Positions 1 to 8,583 of a stretch of DNA of 32,028 nt are shown piece after piece; position 1 is the stretch's first letter, and each line of letters opens with the position of its first letter. The translations under genes and the position numbers were made by a program. This DNA is from Bacteroidetes bacterium GWA2_40_15 (GTDB lineage: Bacteria; Bacteroidota; Bacteroidia; Bacteroidales; VadinHA17), in NCBI GenBank assembly GCA_001768195.1, contig MENI01000089.1:1-32028 (forward strand), written 5' to 3'. The notes under the pieces were generated by a model. That model did no database searches. It was not told where the DNA came from and saw nothing but the letters and a program-made list of their open reading frames with translations.

Positions 1-64
1 AGGAGATGTATTGAGGAATCACCTTCTTACAAGCAGGATAAATAAAGATGTGATGAAAGATTAG

Positions 65-413
65 CTTTTGAAGGAGGGGTGGCCGGGAGTATTGATTATC
101 TGATTATTACAAAGTTCATTTCCCGTCCGGGGTGGTTGATTTAATTGACTTGACAAAACATCCTATGCAGATTGTAAAAAACTACAGAAAGTTGAAGACA
201 AGAATAATTACAAGTGAACTTAGGATATATGGTATTAAGGTTTGAAAACAGATTTGTATTCCAGGAATCTGAATATATAAAAAGTGTTATAAGTAAAGTT
301 TTTAAAAAACAAGAATGGATCTGATAAAAAATCAACCACCCCGGCCGCAAGCATACTTTGCAATACATTAACTATCAATGTACTGCGGCCATCCCCTCCT
401 TCAAAAGGAGGGG
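65..413. repeat. Large imperfect inverted repeat (intergenic element, no transposase)
   Basis: Positions 65-142 and 329-407 form arms of about 78 bases that are imperfect reverse complements of each other. The outer ends (CTTTTGAAGGAGGGG against CCCCTCCTTCAAAAG) and inner ends (GGGGTGGTTGATTT against AAATCAACCACCCC) match exactly. The right arm ends in its own hairpin at 393-413, with 9-bp arms CCCCTCCTT / AAGGAGGGG and loop CAA, and holds a second hairpin closed by GGCCGCA / TGCGGCC at about 342-389. The same 393-413 sequence recurs exactly at 24196-24216, so this belongs to a dispersed repeat family. The roughly 185-base loop is AT-rich. Short open frames here follow the repeat and show no protein-like features. 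The rest of 1-505 shows nothing else I can support. Confidence 0.75.
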
Positions 414-505
414 AAAGTGTTATAGAAGAATTTATTTCCAATCGGATTTGTACTTATTCTGAAAGATTCCTGACAGTCAAATAAAACTTTATTCAGAATC
501 TTTGA

Positions 506-1117
506 TCATTTCTTTTCCAGGAACCTCAGCTTTAATCCATCAATGCGTGATAATCTTCCAATTATTTTTTCTTGCGATACAAGCCTGAAATTTATTATCA
601 TCCGGCATTCAAGATCAAATGTCTGGTCTGACTGACCTGCTGCTTCATCTTTAAGGATTTTCATCACATCGTTCATCGATGAATATGGAAAGGTTATTTC
701 GTAATAATCCTGAACAGTACATTCAATAATTTCAGCACCGGATATTGCCTCTGCTGCTGCACTTCTGTAAGCATTTATCAGTCCCGGGACTCCCAGAAGT
801 GTACCTCCGAAATACCTGATAACAACGATAAGAACATTTGTAAGACCATGCGAATTGATCTGACCCAGAATTGGTTTTCCTGCTGTGCCCGAAGGTTCAC
901 CGTCATCATTAACTCTCCATACTGTTCTTTCATGTCCAATCATATACGAATAGCAATGATGACGTGCATCATGAAACTCCTTGCGTAATCCATCAACTAT
1001 AGGCTTAACTGATTCAGGGTCAGAAACAGGATAGGCATTAGCTATGAACCGGCTTCCCCTGTCCCTGAAAATTCCCTGCGAAAAAGATTTTATTGTTTTG
1101 TAACTGTCAGATTCCAT
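506..1117 (-). CDS. yigZ: YigZ/IMPACT family protein (UPF0029)
   Basis: A 203-residue protein, the usual length for bacterial YigZ. The N-terminal IMPACT domain shows the family motifs: RFIANAYPV near residue 23, HHCYSYMIG near 53, the DDGEPSGTAGKPIL signature near 71-84, and VVIRYFGGTLLGVPGL near 97-112. The C-terminal part is the small alpha/beta domain (DUF1949-like). The biochemical role of the family is not firmly settled; proposals centre on translation or nucleic-acid binding. It starts with ATG at 1117 and is transcribed divergently from the GroES-like gene. Family assignment is secure from the signature; function is not. Confidence 0.93.
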   Translation of the reverse strand: MESDSYKTIKSFSQGIFRDRGSRFIANAYPVSDPESVKPIVDGLRKEFHDARHHCYSYMIGHERTVWRVNDDGEPSGTAGKPILGQINSHGLTNVLIVVIRYFGGTLLGVPGLINAYRSAAAEAISGAEIIECTVQDYYEITFPYSSMNDVMKILKDEAAGQSDQTFDLECRMIINFRLVSQEKIIGRLSRIDGLKLRFLEKK

Positions 1118-1225
1118 TTAAGATAAGCTCGAAAATAAATTGGTTTACAATATTAATTATTATTATTGTCAGGGTGCTGAATTAAAGCTAAAATTGATAC
1201 TTTTGTTTTGAATACATAAATACTT

Positions 1226-1609
1226 ATGAGCTTACTATTAGACGAGAAGGATTTAAAGAAACTGATAGTTATCGGCGACAGGGTGCTTGTTAAACCAAAA
1301 GTGCCCCAGTCAAAAACTAAAAGCGGACTATTACTTCCCCCGGGGGTGAATGAAAATGAGAAAGTCCTTATCGGATATGTTGTCAAAGTAGGACCCGGAT
1401 ACCCCATTCCTTCGGTAAATGATACCGACGAACCCTGGAAGAACAGATCTGACGAGCCAAAATATGTTCCGCTTCAGCCTAAAGAGGGTGATCAGGCTGT
1501 TTATCTTCAGAACAGCGCCATAGAGGTTGAATTCAATATGGAAAAATACGTTATAGTTCCCCATTCGGCGATTTTATTATTGCTAAGGGATGATGGATTG
1601 TTCGAATAA
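1226..1609 (+). CDS. Divergent GroES/Cpn10-like co-chaperonin
   Basis: A 127-residue protein with a Cpn10 core. VIGDRVLVKP (residues 15-24) matches the first strand of GroES, followed by a mobile-loop-like segment (SKTKSGLLLPPGV) and IGYVVKVGPG, the start of the roof-loop region. Where normal GroES (about 97 residues) is short, this protein has an insertion rich in Pro, Asp, Asn and Glu (about residues 60-88) before the closing strands GDQAVYLQ and EKYVIVPHSAILLLL. No groEL lies beside it, so it is probably a paralogue of the housekeeping co-chaperonin. A Bacteroidota -7-type box TACTTTTG lies at 1198-1205, about 20 bases before the ATG, with no convincing -33 element. Whether it still caps a chaperonin is not visible. 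Confidence 0.8.
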   Translation: MSLLLDEKDLKKLIVIGDRVLVKPKVPQSKTKSGLLLPPGVNENEKVLIGYVVKVGPGYPIPSVNDTDEPWKNRSDEPKYVPLQPKEGDQAVYLQNSAIEVEFNMEKYVIVPHSAILLLLRDDGLFE

Positions 1610-1627
1610 TTTGCTAAAATATTCGAA

Positions 1628-2803
1628 TTATTCTTTATAAAGAGAATATTCCTTAAATTCTGTCTTGAATATCTCAATCTCATGGGCCCATCTTTGCTTT
1701 TCAAGCCTGAGATCTCCTCTCCGGATAAGTACCTCTCGGATTCCGGAATCCCCTGAAAGTATATCAAACGGCATAAGTTTTCTCTCATATTCGTATGGCG
1801 GGGGGATAAAGCTGAGAGACTCCGGAGCAGATGTCTCAATAATTGCATCAAAAATCTCAACTGCAGTCTCAACCGGTTTGAAAATGGAAATATCTGTAAC
1901 GTGAATCTGCATGCCGTTGCAAAGTTGTCCGCAGAATTTATGAAATGTAGGAATATAGTTGTGAATGCGGAATGCACATCCATTTATCTTTCTGTTAATC
2001 AGGTTTCTTCTTAATTTTTCAGAATTGATGAAGGGTGCCCCGAATAATTCAAATGGTAATGTTGTACCTCTGCCTTCGGAGAGATTCAGTGCCTCTATGA
2101 GCACAGTCCCCGGATATACAATCGCTGTCTGAAGTGTTGGCATATTAGGGGAGGGGAGTACCCATGGCAGTCCGGTTTCGGAATAGAGTAATGATCTCTT
2201 CCAGTTTTCCATACGGATTATTTTCAGATCACAGGAAGGATGATATTTATCCTTTATCCACAATGCCATTTCTCCCATTGTCATTCTGTGACACAATGGG
2301 ATGCAGGCGCCCCCTACAAATGTAAAGAATGCCTCCTTCAGAACCGGTCCGTCACAGGGCAACCTGCCAACAGGATTTGGCCTGTCAAGCACCCAGATTG
2401 GAATACCGGCTTCAGCGCAGGCTTCCATACATAGCTTTACGGTCCATATATATGTGTAAATACGCGTGCCCGTATCCTGGAGATCAACTATCAGGGCATC
2501 TAATTCATTCAGCATTCCACGTGTTGGCTTCCTGTGCTCACCATACAGACTAAAAAGAGGAATATCATATTCCGGATGCCTCTCGCTCTGCCATTCAATC
2601 ATATTATCCTGGGTCTGTCCGTGCAATCCGTGCTGTGGCCCAAAAACTGCTGAAAGCTTAAATTCTTTCAGATCATGGAATACATCAATAACATGTGAGA
2701 AATCGCTCGTGATGCTTGAGGAATGGCACAGAACGCCTGCTCTTTTGCCTTTCAGCTCTGACGGAATATTATTCAGGAATGATTCAAGTCCGGTCGTAAC
2801 CAT
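1628..2803 (-). CDS. namZ: NamZ-like exo-beta-N-acetylmuramidase (DUF1343, GH171)
   Basis: The family's motifs are clear: FGPQHGLHG near residue 55, VDLQDTGTRIYTYIWT near 105, LDRPNPVGR near 138, PSPNMPTLQTAIVYPG near 220, and EALNLSEGRGTT near 238. Characterised members (NamZ, formerly YbbC) remove terminal N-acetylmuramic acid from peptidoglycan fragments, which fits cell-wall recycling or salvage. No signal peptide is visible, so a cytoplasmic form is likely. The frame opens with TTG at 2821, but I prefer ATG at 2803 (391 residues): the ATG is preceded by an A-rich leader, and the predicted -7 promoter box overlaps the TTG. No MurQ or MurNAc transport gene is adjacent. Confidence 0.88.
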   Translation of the reverse strand: MVTTGLESFLNNIPSELKGKRAGVLCHSSSITSDFSHVIDVFHDLKEFKLSAVFGPQHGLHGQTQDNMIEWQSERHPEYDIPLFSLYGEHRKPTRGMLNELDALIVDLQDTGTRIYTYIWTVKLCMEACAEAGIPIWVLDRPNPVGRLPCDGPVLKEAFFTFVGGACIPLCHRMTMGEMALWIKDKYHPSCDLKIIRMENWKRSLLYSETGLPWVLPSPNMPTLQTAIVYPGTVLIEALNLSEGRGTTLPFELFGAPFINSEKLRRNLINRKINGCAFRIHNYIPTFHKFCGQLCNGMQIHVTDISIFKPVETAVEIFDAIIETSAPESLSFIPPPYEYERKLMPFDILSGDSGIREVLIRRGDLRLEKQRWAHEIEIFKTEFKEYSLYKE

Positions 2804-2818
2804 AATATTTTTTTCTGA

Positions 2819-2850
2819 CAAATATATGATTAACCCATAGAAATGATCAA
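2819..2850 (-). promoter_or_regulatory. Possible Bacteroidota-type promoter for the NamZ gene
   Basis: Read on the minus strand, TATATTTG (2826 down to 2819) matches TAnnTTTG and ATTG (2851-2848) lies 21 bases upstream, near the usual TTTG-N19-21 spacing. The predicted start of transcription near 2812 would leave only a short leader before ATG 2803. Confidence 0.4.
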
Positions 2851-2919
2851 TAACATGATTTCAATTAATCAAAAAATGATTATTCTTTCATAAGTTTGAA
2901 GTTTTAAAAAATATTACAT

Positions 2920-4686
2920 ATGATTTCAAGGTCATTAAGGCCGGTCTGCGGGTTTCTTCTGGTTGTTCTGCTTCTGGTTTCCTGCATAAATCAGGGAAGT
3001 AAGCATTTAAGTATAGTTGAAACAACTGACATTCATGGAGTAATTTTGCCTTATGATTATGTTGAAAAAGAGGAACTCAATGTTTCCCTTGCATCTTCAT
3101 TTACATATATTAAGCAATTACGTAAAGAAAAGGATGCAGTGGTACTTCTTGACAACGGGGATAATCTTCAGGGTCAGCCTGCTGTTTATTATTATAATTT
3201 AGTTGACACTGTTTCCCCGCATCTGCTGGCTGAAGCTATGAACTACATGGAGTACGACGCCGTAACGGTTGGAAATCATGATATTGAGACCGGACACCAG
3301 GTTTACGACAGGCTCGTAAAAGAGTACAATTTTCCGCTTCTGGCAGCAAATGCTGTGAATCTCGCCACAGGCAAGCCTTATTTTAAACCTTATGCAATTA
3401 TTAAGAAAAGCCGACTGAAGATTGCTGTATTGGGATTGGTGACTCCGACAATACATAACTCATTGCCTAAAGAGCTCTATAAAGGCATTGAATTCAGGAA
3501 CATGTATGAAACTGCAAAAGAATGGATGCCGGAAATAATTAAGGAAAAACCTGATCTGATTATAGGTCTGTTTCACACAGGATGGGATAATCCGAAATCC
3601 GACTCTTATCAACCTGATACCAGACCTGATGAAGGTTCAGCTGAGATTGCTTTCAATATTCCCGGGTTTGATATTATTTTCACCGGACATGATCACAGAA
3701 TAGCAAATGAAAAGATTGTAAATATTTCCGGAGACACAGTTCTTATACTTAACGGAGGAAGCCGTTCAATGAACCTTGCACAGGCTGATGTGACATTTGA
3801 AAGAGATAAAAAAGGGAAATTCAAAAAAGCGGTAAACGGAATTATTATAAAAGTTGCAGATCATAAACCGGATGCCGGATTTATTGAAAAATTCAATGAT
3901 AATCATAATGAGGTTCTTTCCTATGTCAATGAGGTACTGGGAAGCTCTTCAAATACAATATCTTCGCGCGACTCATATTTTGGTTCGTCAGGATTTATTG
4001 ACATGATGCATTCATTACAGCTTGATATTACGGGTGCTGATATTTCATTTGCGGCCCCGCTCTCATTTGATGTTAAGATTTCTGAAGGACCTGTAACTGT
4101 AGGCGATATGTTTAAGCTGTACAGATTTGAGAATATGCTTTATACAATGTCCATGTCCGGCCTTGAGGTTGAAAAGTATCTCGAATATTCCTATGCAGGA
4201 TGGTTCAATACAGTTAACGGCCCTGATGATTATTTGCTTAAATTAAGAACTGATAATGAAGGAAAACTTATACTGACTGATGGTAAGGCCTGGCTTAAAA
4301 ATCAGGCATACAATTTTGATTCGGCAGCAGGAATAAACTATATCGTGGATGTAACAAAACCAGAAGGATCAAGGATTACAATTACAGGTTTTTCTGATGG
4401 AACACTTTTTGAAAAGAACAAAATATATAAGGTAGCTGTTAATTCTTACAGAGGCAATGGAGGAGGTGGTCATTTTTATAATGGAGTCGGAATTGATAAA
4501 AATGAATTGATGTCAAGAGTAATGGAATCTACAGAAAGGGATCTGCGATACTATATGATAGAAAAGATAAGAAATAAAAAAACAATTGATCCGCTGAAGC
4601 TGAATAACTGGAAGATAATACCTGAAGCAGTTGTAAATGAAGTATTTGAGCGTGAATATAAATTGCTCTTCGGAGAAAAAAAGTAA
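2920..4686 (+). CDS. 5'-nucleotidase / 2',3'-cyclic phosphodiesterase family lipoprotein
   Basis: A 588-residue metallophosphatase of the UshA/CpdB type. A lipoprotein signal ends in LVSC with the lipid cysteine at residue 22. The N-terminal calcineurin-like domain carries the metal-binding motifs in order: TTDIHG (D37, H39), DNGDNLQGQP, VGNHDIETG, LFHTGWDN and FTGHDHR. The C-terminal 5'-nucleotidase domain contains the substrate-site region NSYRGNGGGGHFY. The family hydrolyses nucleotides or cyclic nucleotides outside the cytoplasm and frees nucleoside and phosphate. It lies 200 bases before a PhoA-type phosphatase, which suggests shared work in phosphate or nucleotide scavenging. A TAAGTTTG box at 2891-2898 is a candidate -7 element. 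Exact substrate cannot be read from the sequence. Confidence 0.92.
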   Translation: MISRSLRPVCGFLLVVLLLVSCINQGSKHLSIVETTDIHGVILPYDYVEKEELNVSLASSFTYIKQLRKEKDAVVLLDNGDNLQGQPAVYYYNLVDTVSPHLLAEAMNYMEYDAVTVGNHDIETGHQVYDRLVKEYNFPLLAANAVNLATGKPYFKPYAIIKKSRLKIAVLGLVTPTIHNSLPKELYKGIEFRNMYETAKEWMPEIIKEKPDLIIGLFHTGWDNPKSDSYQPDTRPDEGSAEIAFNIPGFDIIFTGHDHRIANEKIVNISGDTVLILNGGSRSMNLAQADVTFERDKKGKFKKAVNGIIIKVADHKPDAGFIEKFNDNHNEVLSYVNEVLGSSSNTISSRDSYFGSSGFIDMMHSLQLDITGADISFAAPLSFDVKISEGPVTVGDMFKLYRFENMLYTMSMSGLEVEKYLEYSYAGWFNTVNGPDDYLLKLRTDNEGKLILTDGKAWLKNQAYNFDSAAGINYIVDVTKPEGSRITITGFSDGTLFEKNKIYKVAVNSYRGNGGGGHFYNGVGIDKNELMSRVMESTERDLRYYMIEKIRNKKTIDPLKLNNWKIIPEAVVNEVFEREYKLLFGEKK

Positions 4687-4690
4687 CAAA

Positions 4691-4873
4691 ATTAAAATAA
4701 ATTATGACTATCGGTAATGATACATACAAAATCCAAAAACGCTTGAAAATCAATTTATTTACCCCAGCCCCGAGGGGAGTAAATTGATTTTCTTCGCTCC
4801 CCTTGGGGTCGGGGTAAACGAAGAAAATCATTGAAGTTATATGTATGATTCCTGATACTCATTAAATAAATTA
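4691..4873. repeat. Palindromic intergenic element between two phosphatase genes
   Basis: Two interlocking inverted repeats are present. Positions 4758-4779 pair with 4797-4818 over 22 bases with a few mismatches (outer ends TTTACCCC / GGGGTAAA). Positions 4746-4757 (AAAATCAATTTA) are the perfect reverse complement of 4780-4791. Further out, about 4709-4727 and 4842-4858 are also imperfect inverted matches (TAATGATACATA against TATGTATGATTC). AT-rich near-duplicates ATTAAAATAAATTA (4691-4704) and ATTAAATAAATTA (4861-4873) flank the structure and could be a target duplication, although chance is possible in such sequence. It fills the gap between the phosphatase genes and could also act as an RNA hairpin. 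Confidence 0.65.
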
Positions 4874-4885
4874 AAGAACATAATT

Positions 4886-5986
4886 ATGGAAAGTAAAAGA
4901 CTCAGGTTATTATTTATAATGCTGGTAATAATTGTTTCCGGCTGTACAAATGTAAGTAACTCCGAATCCGGAAAATCTGCTGACAAACCAAAAAATATTA
5001 TTCTGTTTATTGGTGATGGAATGGGTGTTCCTCATTTACAGGCAAGTATGACTGTCAGCAGTCAGCCTCTTAATCTTGAAAGATTTCCCTATTCAGGTCT
5101 TTCCAAAACCCATTCTGCAGACAGCTACATAACTGATTCCGGTGCAGCGGGAACAGCAATTGCCTGCGGGGTTAAGACAAATAATGGAATGATTGGAGTA
5201 AGGCCTGATGGCACTCCTGTCAGTTCAATTACAGAGATCGCTAAACGAAACGGACTTGCTGCCGGGGTAATAAGTACCAGTGCAATAACACATGCCACAC
5301 CTGCTTCATTTGTGGCTCATAATTCCGGAAGAGGGAATTATGAAGAGATTGCAGCAGACTTCCTTAATGGTACTATTGACCTGTTTATAGGAGGAGGAGA
5401 GAATCACTTCCGTAAAAGGAAAGATAGCGTTGATCTGACTCTGAAACTGAAAGAACAGGGGTTCGATGTTGTTTACACGATGGAAGAAATGAAGAAATCA
5501 GAGTCTGCGAAATTAGCTTCCCTGCTTGCAAAGGATCATATGCCATCAGTAACTGACGGAAGGCAGGGGCTTCTTGCTGACATGACCCGAAAAGCCATTG
5601 AAACACTTGGCAAAAACAAGAATGGATTTGTTCTTATGATTGAAGGATCAATGATTGACTGGGCCGGGCATGAAAATAATCTTGAATATCTTATTGCAGA
5701 GATGATTGACCTTGATCAGGCTGTTGGTGCTGCTCTTGATTTTGCTTCAGCTGACGGAAATACACTGATCGTCGTTACTGCCGACCATGAAACCGGAGGT
5801 TTGGTGCTTTCAGGAGGAGACAAATCCGGCCATAAGGTAGAAGCAATATTTGCCTCTACTGATCATTCAGCCGTTATGGTACCTGTTTTCTCTTACGGTC
5901 CGGGTGCTGAGAGATTTTCAGGGATTCATGATAACACATTCTTCTTTGGTGAATTCATTGAACTGCTTGGGCTTAAAAAAGATTGA
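4886..5986 (+). CDS. PhoA-type alkaline phosphatase lipoprotein
   Basis: A 366-residue alkaline phosphatase with a lipoprotein signal ending VSGC (lipid cysteine at residue 20). Active-site motifs are complete: IGDGMG with metal ligand D44, TDSGAAGTA with the phosphate-accepting S85, ITHATPAS near 134-141, IEGSMIDWAGHENN near 253-266, TADHETGG near 299-306, and a final metal-site histidine in STDHSA. It hydrolyses phosphomonoesters outside the cytoplasm. At 366 residues it is compact compared with E. coli PhoA, as is common for Bacteroidota members. Its stop codon overlaps a possible TTG start of queE, so the two may be co-transcribed although their functions are unrelated. No Pho-box was identified. 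Confidence 0.93.
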   Translation: MESKRLRLLFIMLVIIVSGCTNVSNSESGKSADKPKNIILFIGDGMGVPHLQASMTVSSQPLNLERFPYSGLSKTHSADSYITDSGAAGTAIACGVKTNNGMIGVRPDGTPVSSITEIAKRNGLAAGVISTSAITHATPASFVAHNSGRGNYEEIAADFLNGTIDLFIGGGENHFRKRKDSVDLTLKLKEQGFDVVYTMEEMKKSESAKLASLLAKDHMPSVTDGRQGLLADMTRKAIETLGKNKNGFVLMIEGSMIDWAGHENNLEYLIAEMIDLDQAVGAALDFASADGNTLIVVTADHETGGLVLSGGDKSGHKVEAIFASTDHSAVMVPVFSYGPGAERFSGIHDNTFFFGEFIELLGLKKD

Positions 5987-6003
5987 AGGTTTTCCCGAAA
6001 ATA

Positions 6004-6639
6004 ATGACTATTGAATTAGATTCAGTAAACCAGCTACCAGGAAGGAAGCTACCTCTTGTAGAGGAGTTCTTAACATTACAGGGAGAGGGTTATCACACGG
6101 GACGTGCAGCATATTTCATCCGGTTAGGCGGATGCGATGTCGGCTGCAGCTGGTGCGATTCCCGTTTTTCATGGAACCCCGATCTGCATTCTCTGGTTGA
6201 TACTGATATGATAATTGAACATGTTATTGAGTCTGGCACGGATTCTGTGGTTGTAACAGGCGGAGAACCACTGATGTGGGATCTTGATTATTTATGCAGG
6301 CAACTTAAACTAAAGAATATAAATACTTTCATAGAAACATCCGGAGCATATAAATTAAGCGGAGTCTGGGACTGGATATGTCTTTCACCAAAAAAAAATA
6401 TGCCGCCGGAAGGTAAAATATGTGAAAAAGCTCATGAACTTAAAGTTATAATCCAGAATAAGAATGATTTTGAATGGGCAGAGAAATATCGTAAGCTGGT
6501 TAATGATGAATGCAGATTATTCCTCCAACCTGAATGGAGCAGATTCCAGATTATTATCCCTGAAATTGTTGAATATGTCAAGAAAAATCCGGCATGGCGC
6601 GTTTCGCTTCAGTCGCACAAGTATATGCATATCCCCTGA
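6004..6639 (+). CDS. queE: 7-carboxy-7-deazaguanine synthase (radical SAM)
   Basis: QueE converts 6-carboxy-tetrahydropterin to 7-carboxy-7-deazaguanine in the pathway to preQ0 and queuosine. Seen here: the substrate-pocket motif EEFLTLQGEG, the [4Fe-4S] cluster motif GGCDVGCSWCDS (Cys-x3-Cys-x2-Cys, the QueE form), TGGEPLMW for SAM binding, ETSGA, LSPKKN, and the family end VSLQSHKYMHIP. The C-terminus is therefore complete. I chose ATG 6004 (211 residues) over TTG 5983, which overlaps the previous stop codon, because family members begin close to the LVEEF motif. No other que gene is in the window. Confidence 0.94.
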   Translation: MTIELDSVNQLPGRKLPLVEEFLTLQGEGYHTGRAAYFIRLGGCDVGCSWCDSRFSWNPDLHSLVDTDMIIEHVIESGTDSVVVTGGEPLMWDLDYLCRQLKLKNINTFIETSGAYKLSGVWDWICLSPKKNMPPEGKICEKAHELKVIIQNKNDFEWAEKYRKLVNDECRLFLQPEWSRFQIIIPEIVEYVKKNPAWRVSLQSHKYMHIP

Positions 6640-8581
6640 CAGAGTTTCAAACTTCAGGCTGCTGATCTTTGCTGTAATCTTTCTGTTTGTGGTGACTTCT
6701 GCAGGATATTCTCAGGGATTTCATACAACTTCCAGCAGAGCCATGAAAATTTATAATGAGGGTGTTTCTGATTTTGATCATCTTTATTATGAAGCTGCAG
6801 AATCTAATTTTAAAGAAGCTGTCAGCACTGATCCCGGATTCTTAGAGGCTCATATGATGCTTGGTGAGTTGTATTTTAAGCAAAAAAAGTACGCTGAAGC
6901 ATCATCCAGTTACCTGGCAGCAGTAAAAATTGACTCCCTCTTCTATAAACCGGTATTTTTCAATCTTGCTACATCAGAAATGATGTCAGGAGATTATTCA
7001 AATGCATTGATCCATTACAGAGTTTACCTTGCTCAGAGTGGTATTTCTGAAAAAAACAAAGCTATTGCCATAAAAAATCTTCGTAACTGTGAATTTGCAA
7101 TTGAAGCCATTAAAGACCCGGTGGCATTTAATCCTGAAAATGCCGGCTCCGGGATAAACACAGCTGATGATGAGTACTGGCCATCCATAACTGCAGATGG
7201 CCAGACCATGATCTTCACCAGGCAAGCTGCAGTTAATGGTAATAGCTCTAATAAAAGGCAATCCCACGAAGACTTTTATATAAGCACATGGTCAGATGGT
7301 TCCTGGAATACGGCAATTAATGCAGGTCCTCCGCTGAATACCCCGCAAAATGAAGGAGCGCAAACTTTAGCATCAAATGGGAACTATATGTTTTTTACCG
7401 CATGCGACAGGCAGGGGGCACTGGGGAGCTGTGATATTTATTTTTCAGCATTTTCAGATGGCAGATGGTCACAGCCTTTTAATCTTAATGCACCTTTGAA
7501 TTCAGCTTATTGGGAATCACAACCATCAATTAGCGCCGACGGCAGAGTATTATTCTATTCAAGCAGCCGACCAGGTGGTTTTGGCGGAAAGGATATATAT
7601 TATTCAGTCCTTGACAACACCTCTATCTGGGGAAATCCGGTAAATATGGGTAAAGTAATTAATACCGAAGGAGATGAAATGTCCCCATTTATACATTTTG
7701 ACGGACAAACCCTCTATTTTTCCTCAGACGGACGTCCCGGGATGGGTGGATTTGATATGTATATGACAAGAATGAACAAAGATAGTACCTGGTCTGAACC
7801 ACAAAACCTTGGTTATCCCATTAATACGTACAACGATGAGATGGGGCTTATTATTGAATCAGGAGGTCAGAAAGCATTTTTCTCTTCAGCCCGGGATAAG
7901 TCAAAAGGTAAAGACATTTTCTATTTCTATCTTCAGGAATCAATAAGACCTAATCCTGTATCATATCTTAAGGGCAGGGTTTTTGATAAAGAAACCGGAG
8001 GAGTTATCAAAGCTGAATATGAGCTGATAAACCTATCGACCAATACCGTGACAATAAAGAGCTCTACAGATTCAAGGGGAAATTTTCTTGTATGTCTTCC
8101 TTCAGGATTCAATTATGGTCTAAACGTGAGCAGGCCAGGTTACCTTTTTTACTCGGAGAACTTCTTATTCGAAGGGATCCACTCAGTTGCTGAGCCTTTA
8201 ATTAAGAAGATAATTCTTAATCCAATAAAAGTAGGAGAGAAGATGCTTCTTACAAATGTATTTTATGAAACAGATTCGTGGCAGATCAAAGATGAATCTA
8301 TTACTGAGTTATTAAATCTGGTGAAACTGTTGAACGATAATAAGGATCTTATTATGGAAATCGGAGGTCATACAGACTCAACCGGATCGGCAGAATATAA
8401 CCGGACATTATCGGAAAAAAGAGCTCTCTCTGTTATCAACTTCCTCAAAGGTAAAGGAATTAATCAAACAAGGCTTAAGTATAAGGGCTATGGAAATACA
8501 ATGCCAATTGGTAATAATGAGACTCCCGAGGGCAGACAATTGAACAGAAGGACAGAAGGCCTGATCATTGAAAGAAAATAA
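6575..8581 (+). CDS. TPR / PD40 beta-propeller / OmpA-domain envelope protein (PorE-like architecture)
   Basis: From ATG 6575 the protein has 668 residues. After a long basic N-region it has a hydrophobic signal segment (RLLIFAVIFLFVVTSAGYSQ, ending near residue 47), TPR units at about 55-150, and PD40/WD40-like propeller repeats at about 190-455 (DDEYWPSITADG, QPSISADGRVLFYSSSRPGG, EMSPFIHFDGQTLYFSSDG). A carboxypeptidase-regulatory-like domain follows at about 460-545, then an OmpA peptidoglycan-binding domain with GGHTDSTG...NRTLSEKRA near 590-620. This order and length match PorE of the type IX secretion system, although many Bacteroidota have paralogues and no lipobox cysteine is visible. 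The start overlaps queE by 65 bases; the only ATGs in this frame upstream of the signal segment lie inside queE, so the start is uncertain. Confidence 0.82.
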   Translation: MSRKIRHGAFRFSRTSICISPDRVSNFRLLIFAVIFLFVVTSAGYSQGFHTTSSRAMKIYNEGVSDFDHLYYEAAESNFKEAVSTDPGFLEAHMMLGELYFKQKKYAEASSSYLAAVKIDSLFYKPVFFNLATSEMMSGDYSNALIHYRVYLAQSGISEKNKAIAIKNLRNCEFAIEAIKDPVAFNPENAGSGINTADDEYWPSITADGQTMIFTRQAAVNGNSSNKRQSHEDFYISTWSDGSWNTAINAGPPLNTPQNEGAQTLASNGNYMFFTACDRQGALGSCDIYFSAFSDGRWSQPFNLNAPLNSAYWESQPSISADGRVLFYSSSRPGGFGGKDIYYSVLDNTSIWGNPVNMGKVINTEGDEMSPFIHFDGQTLYFSSDGRPGMGGFDMYMTRMNKDSTWSEPQNLGYPINTYNDEMGLIIESGGQKAFFSSARDKSKGKDIFYFYLQESIRPNPVSYLKGRVFDKETGGVIKAEYELINLSTNTVTIKSSTDSRGNFLVCLPSGFNYGLNVSRPGYLFYSENFLFEGIHSVAEPLIKKIILNPIKVGEKMLLTNVFYETDSWQIKDESITELLNLVKLLNDNKDLIMEIGGHTDSTGSAEYNRTLSEKRALSVINFLKGKGINQTRLKYKGYGNTMPIGNNETPEGRQLNRRTEGLIIERK

Positions 8582-8583
8582 GA

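Noticed and set aside
1-63. Possible C-terminal end of an upstream gene
   Set aside because: Two plus-strand frames are open from the edge (stops at 43-45 and 61-63) and neither gives enough residues to recognise a protein.
141-441. Two minus-strand open frames of 68-75 codons
   Set aside because: They lie inside the large inverted repeat, use its arms as sequence, and have no family resemblance or leader.
1507-1983. Minus-strand open frame of 158 codons
   Set aside because: It overlaps the GroES-like gene and the NamZ gene in the wrong frame and shows no domain.
5983-6003. TTG start for queE overlapping the phosphatase stop
   Set aside because: It would add seven residues not typical of the family; ATG 6004 fits better, although coupling by the overlap cannot be excluded.
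6464-6574. Upstream extension of the OmpA-type protein from ATG 6464
   Set aside because: It lies wholly inside queE, has no signal-peptide logic, and the closer ATG 6575 is enough.
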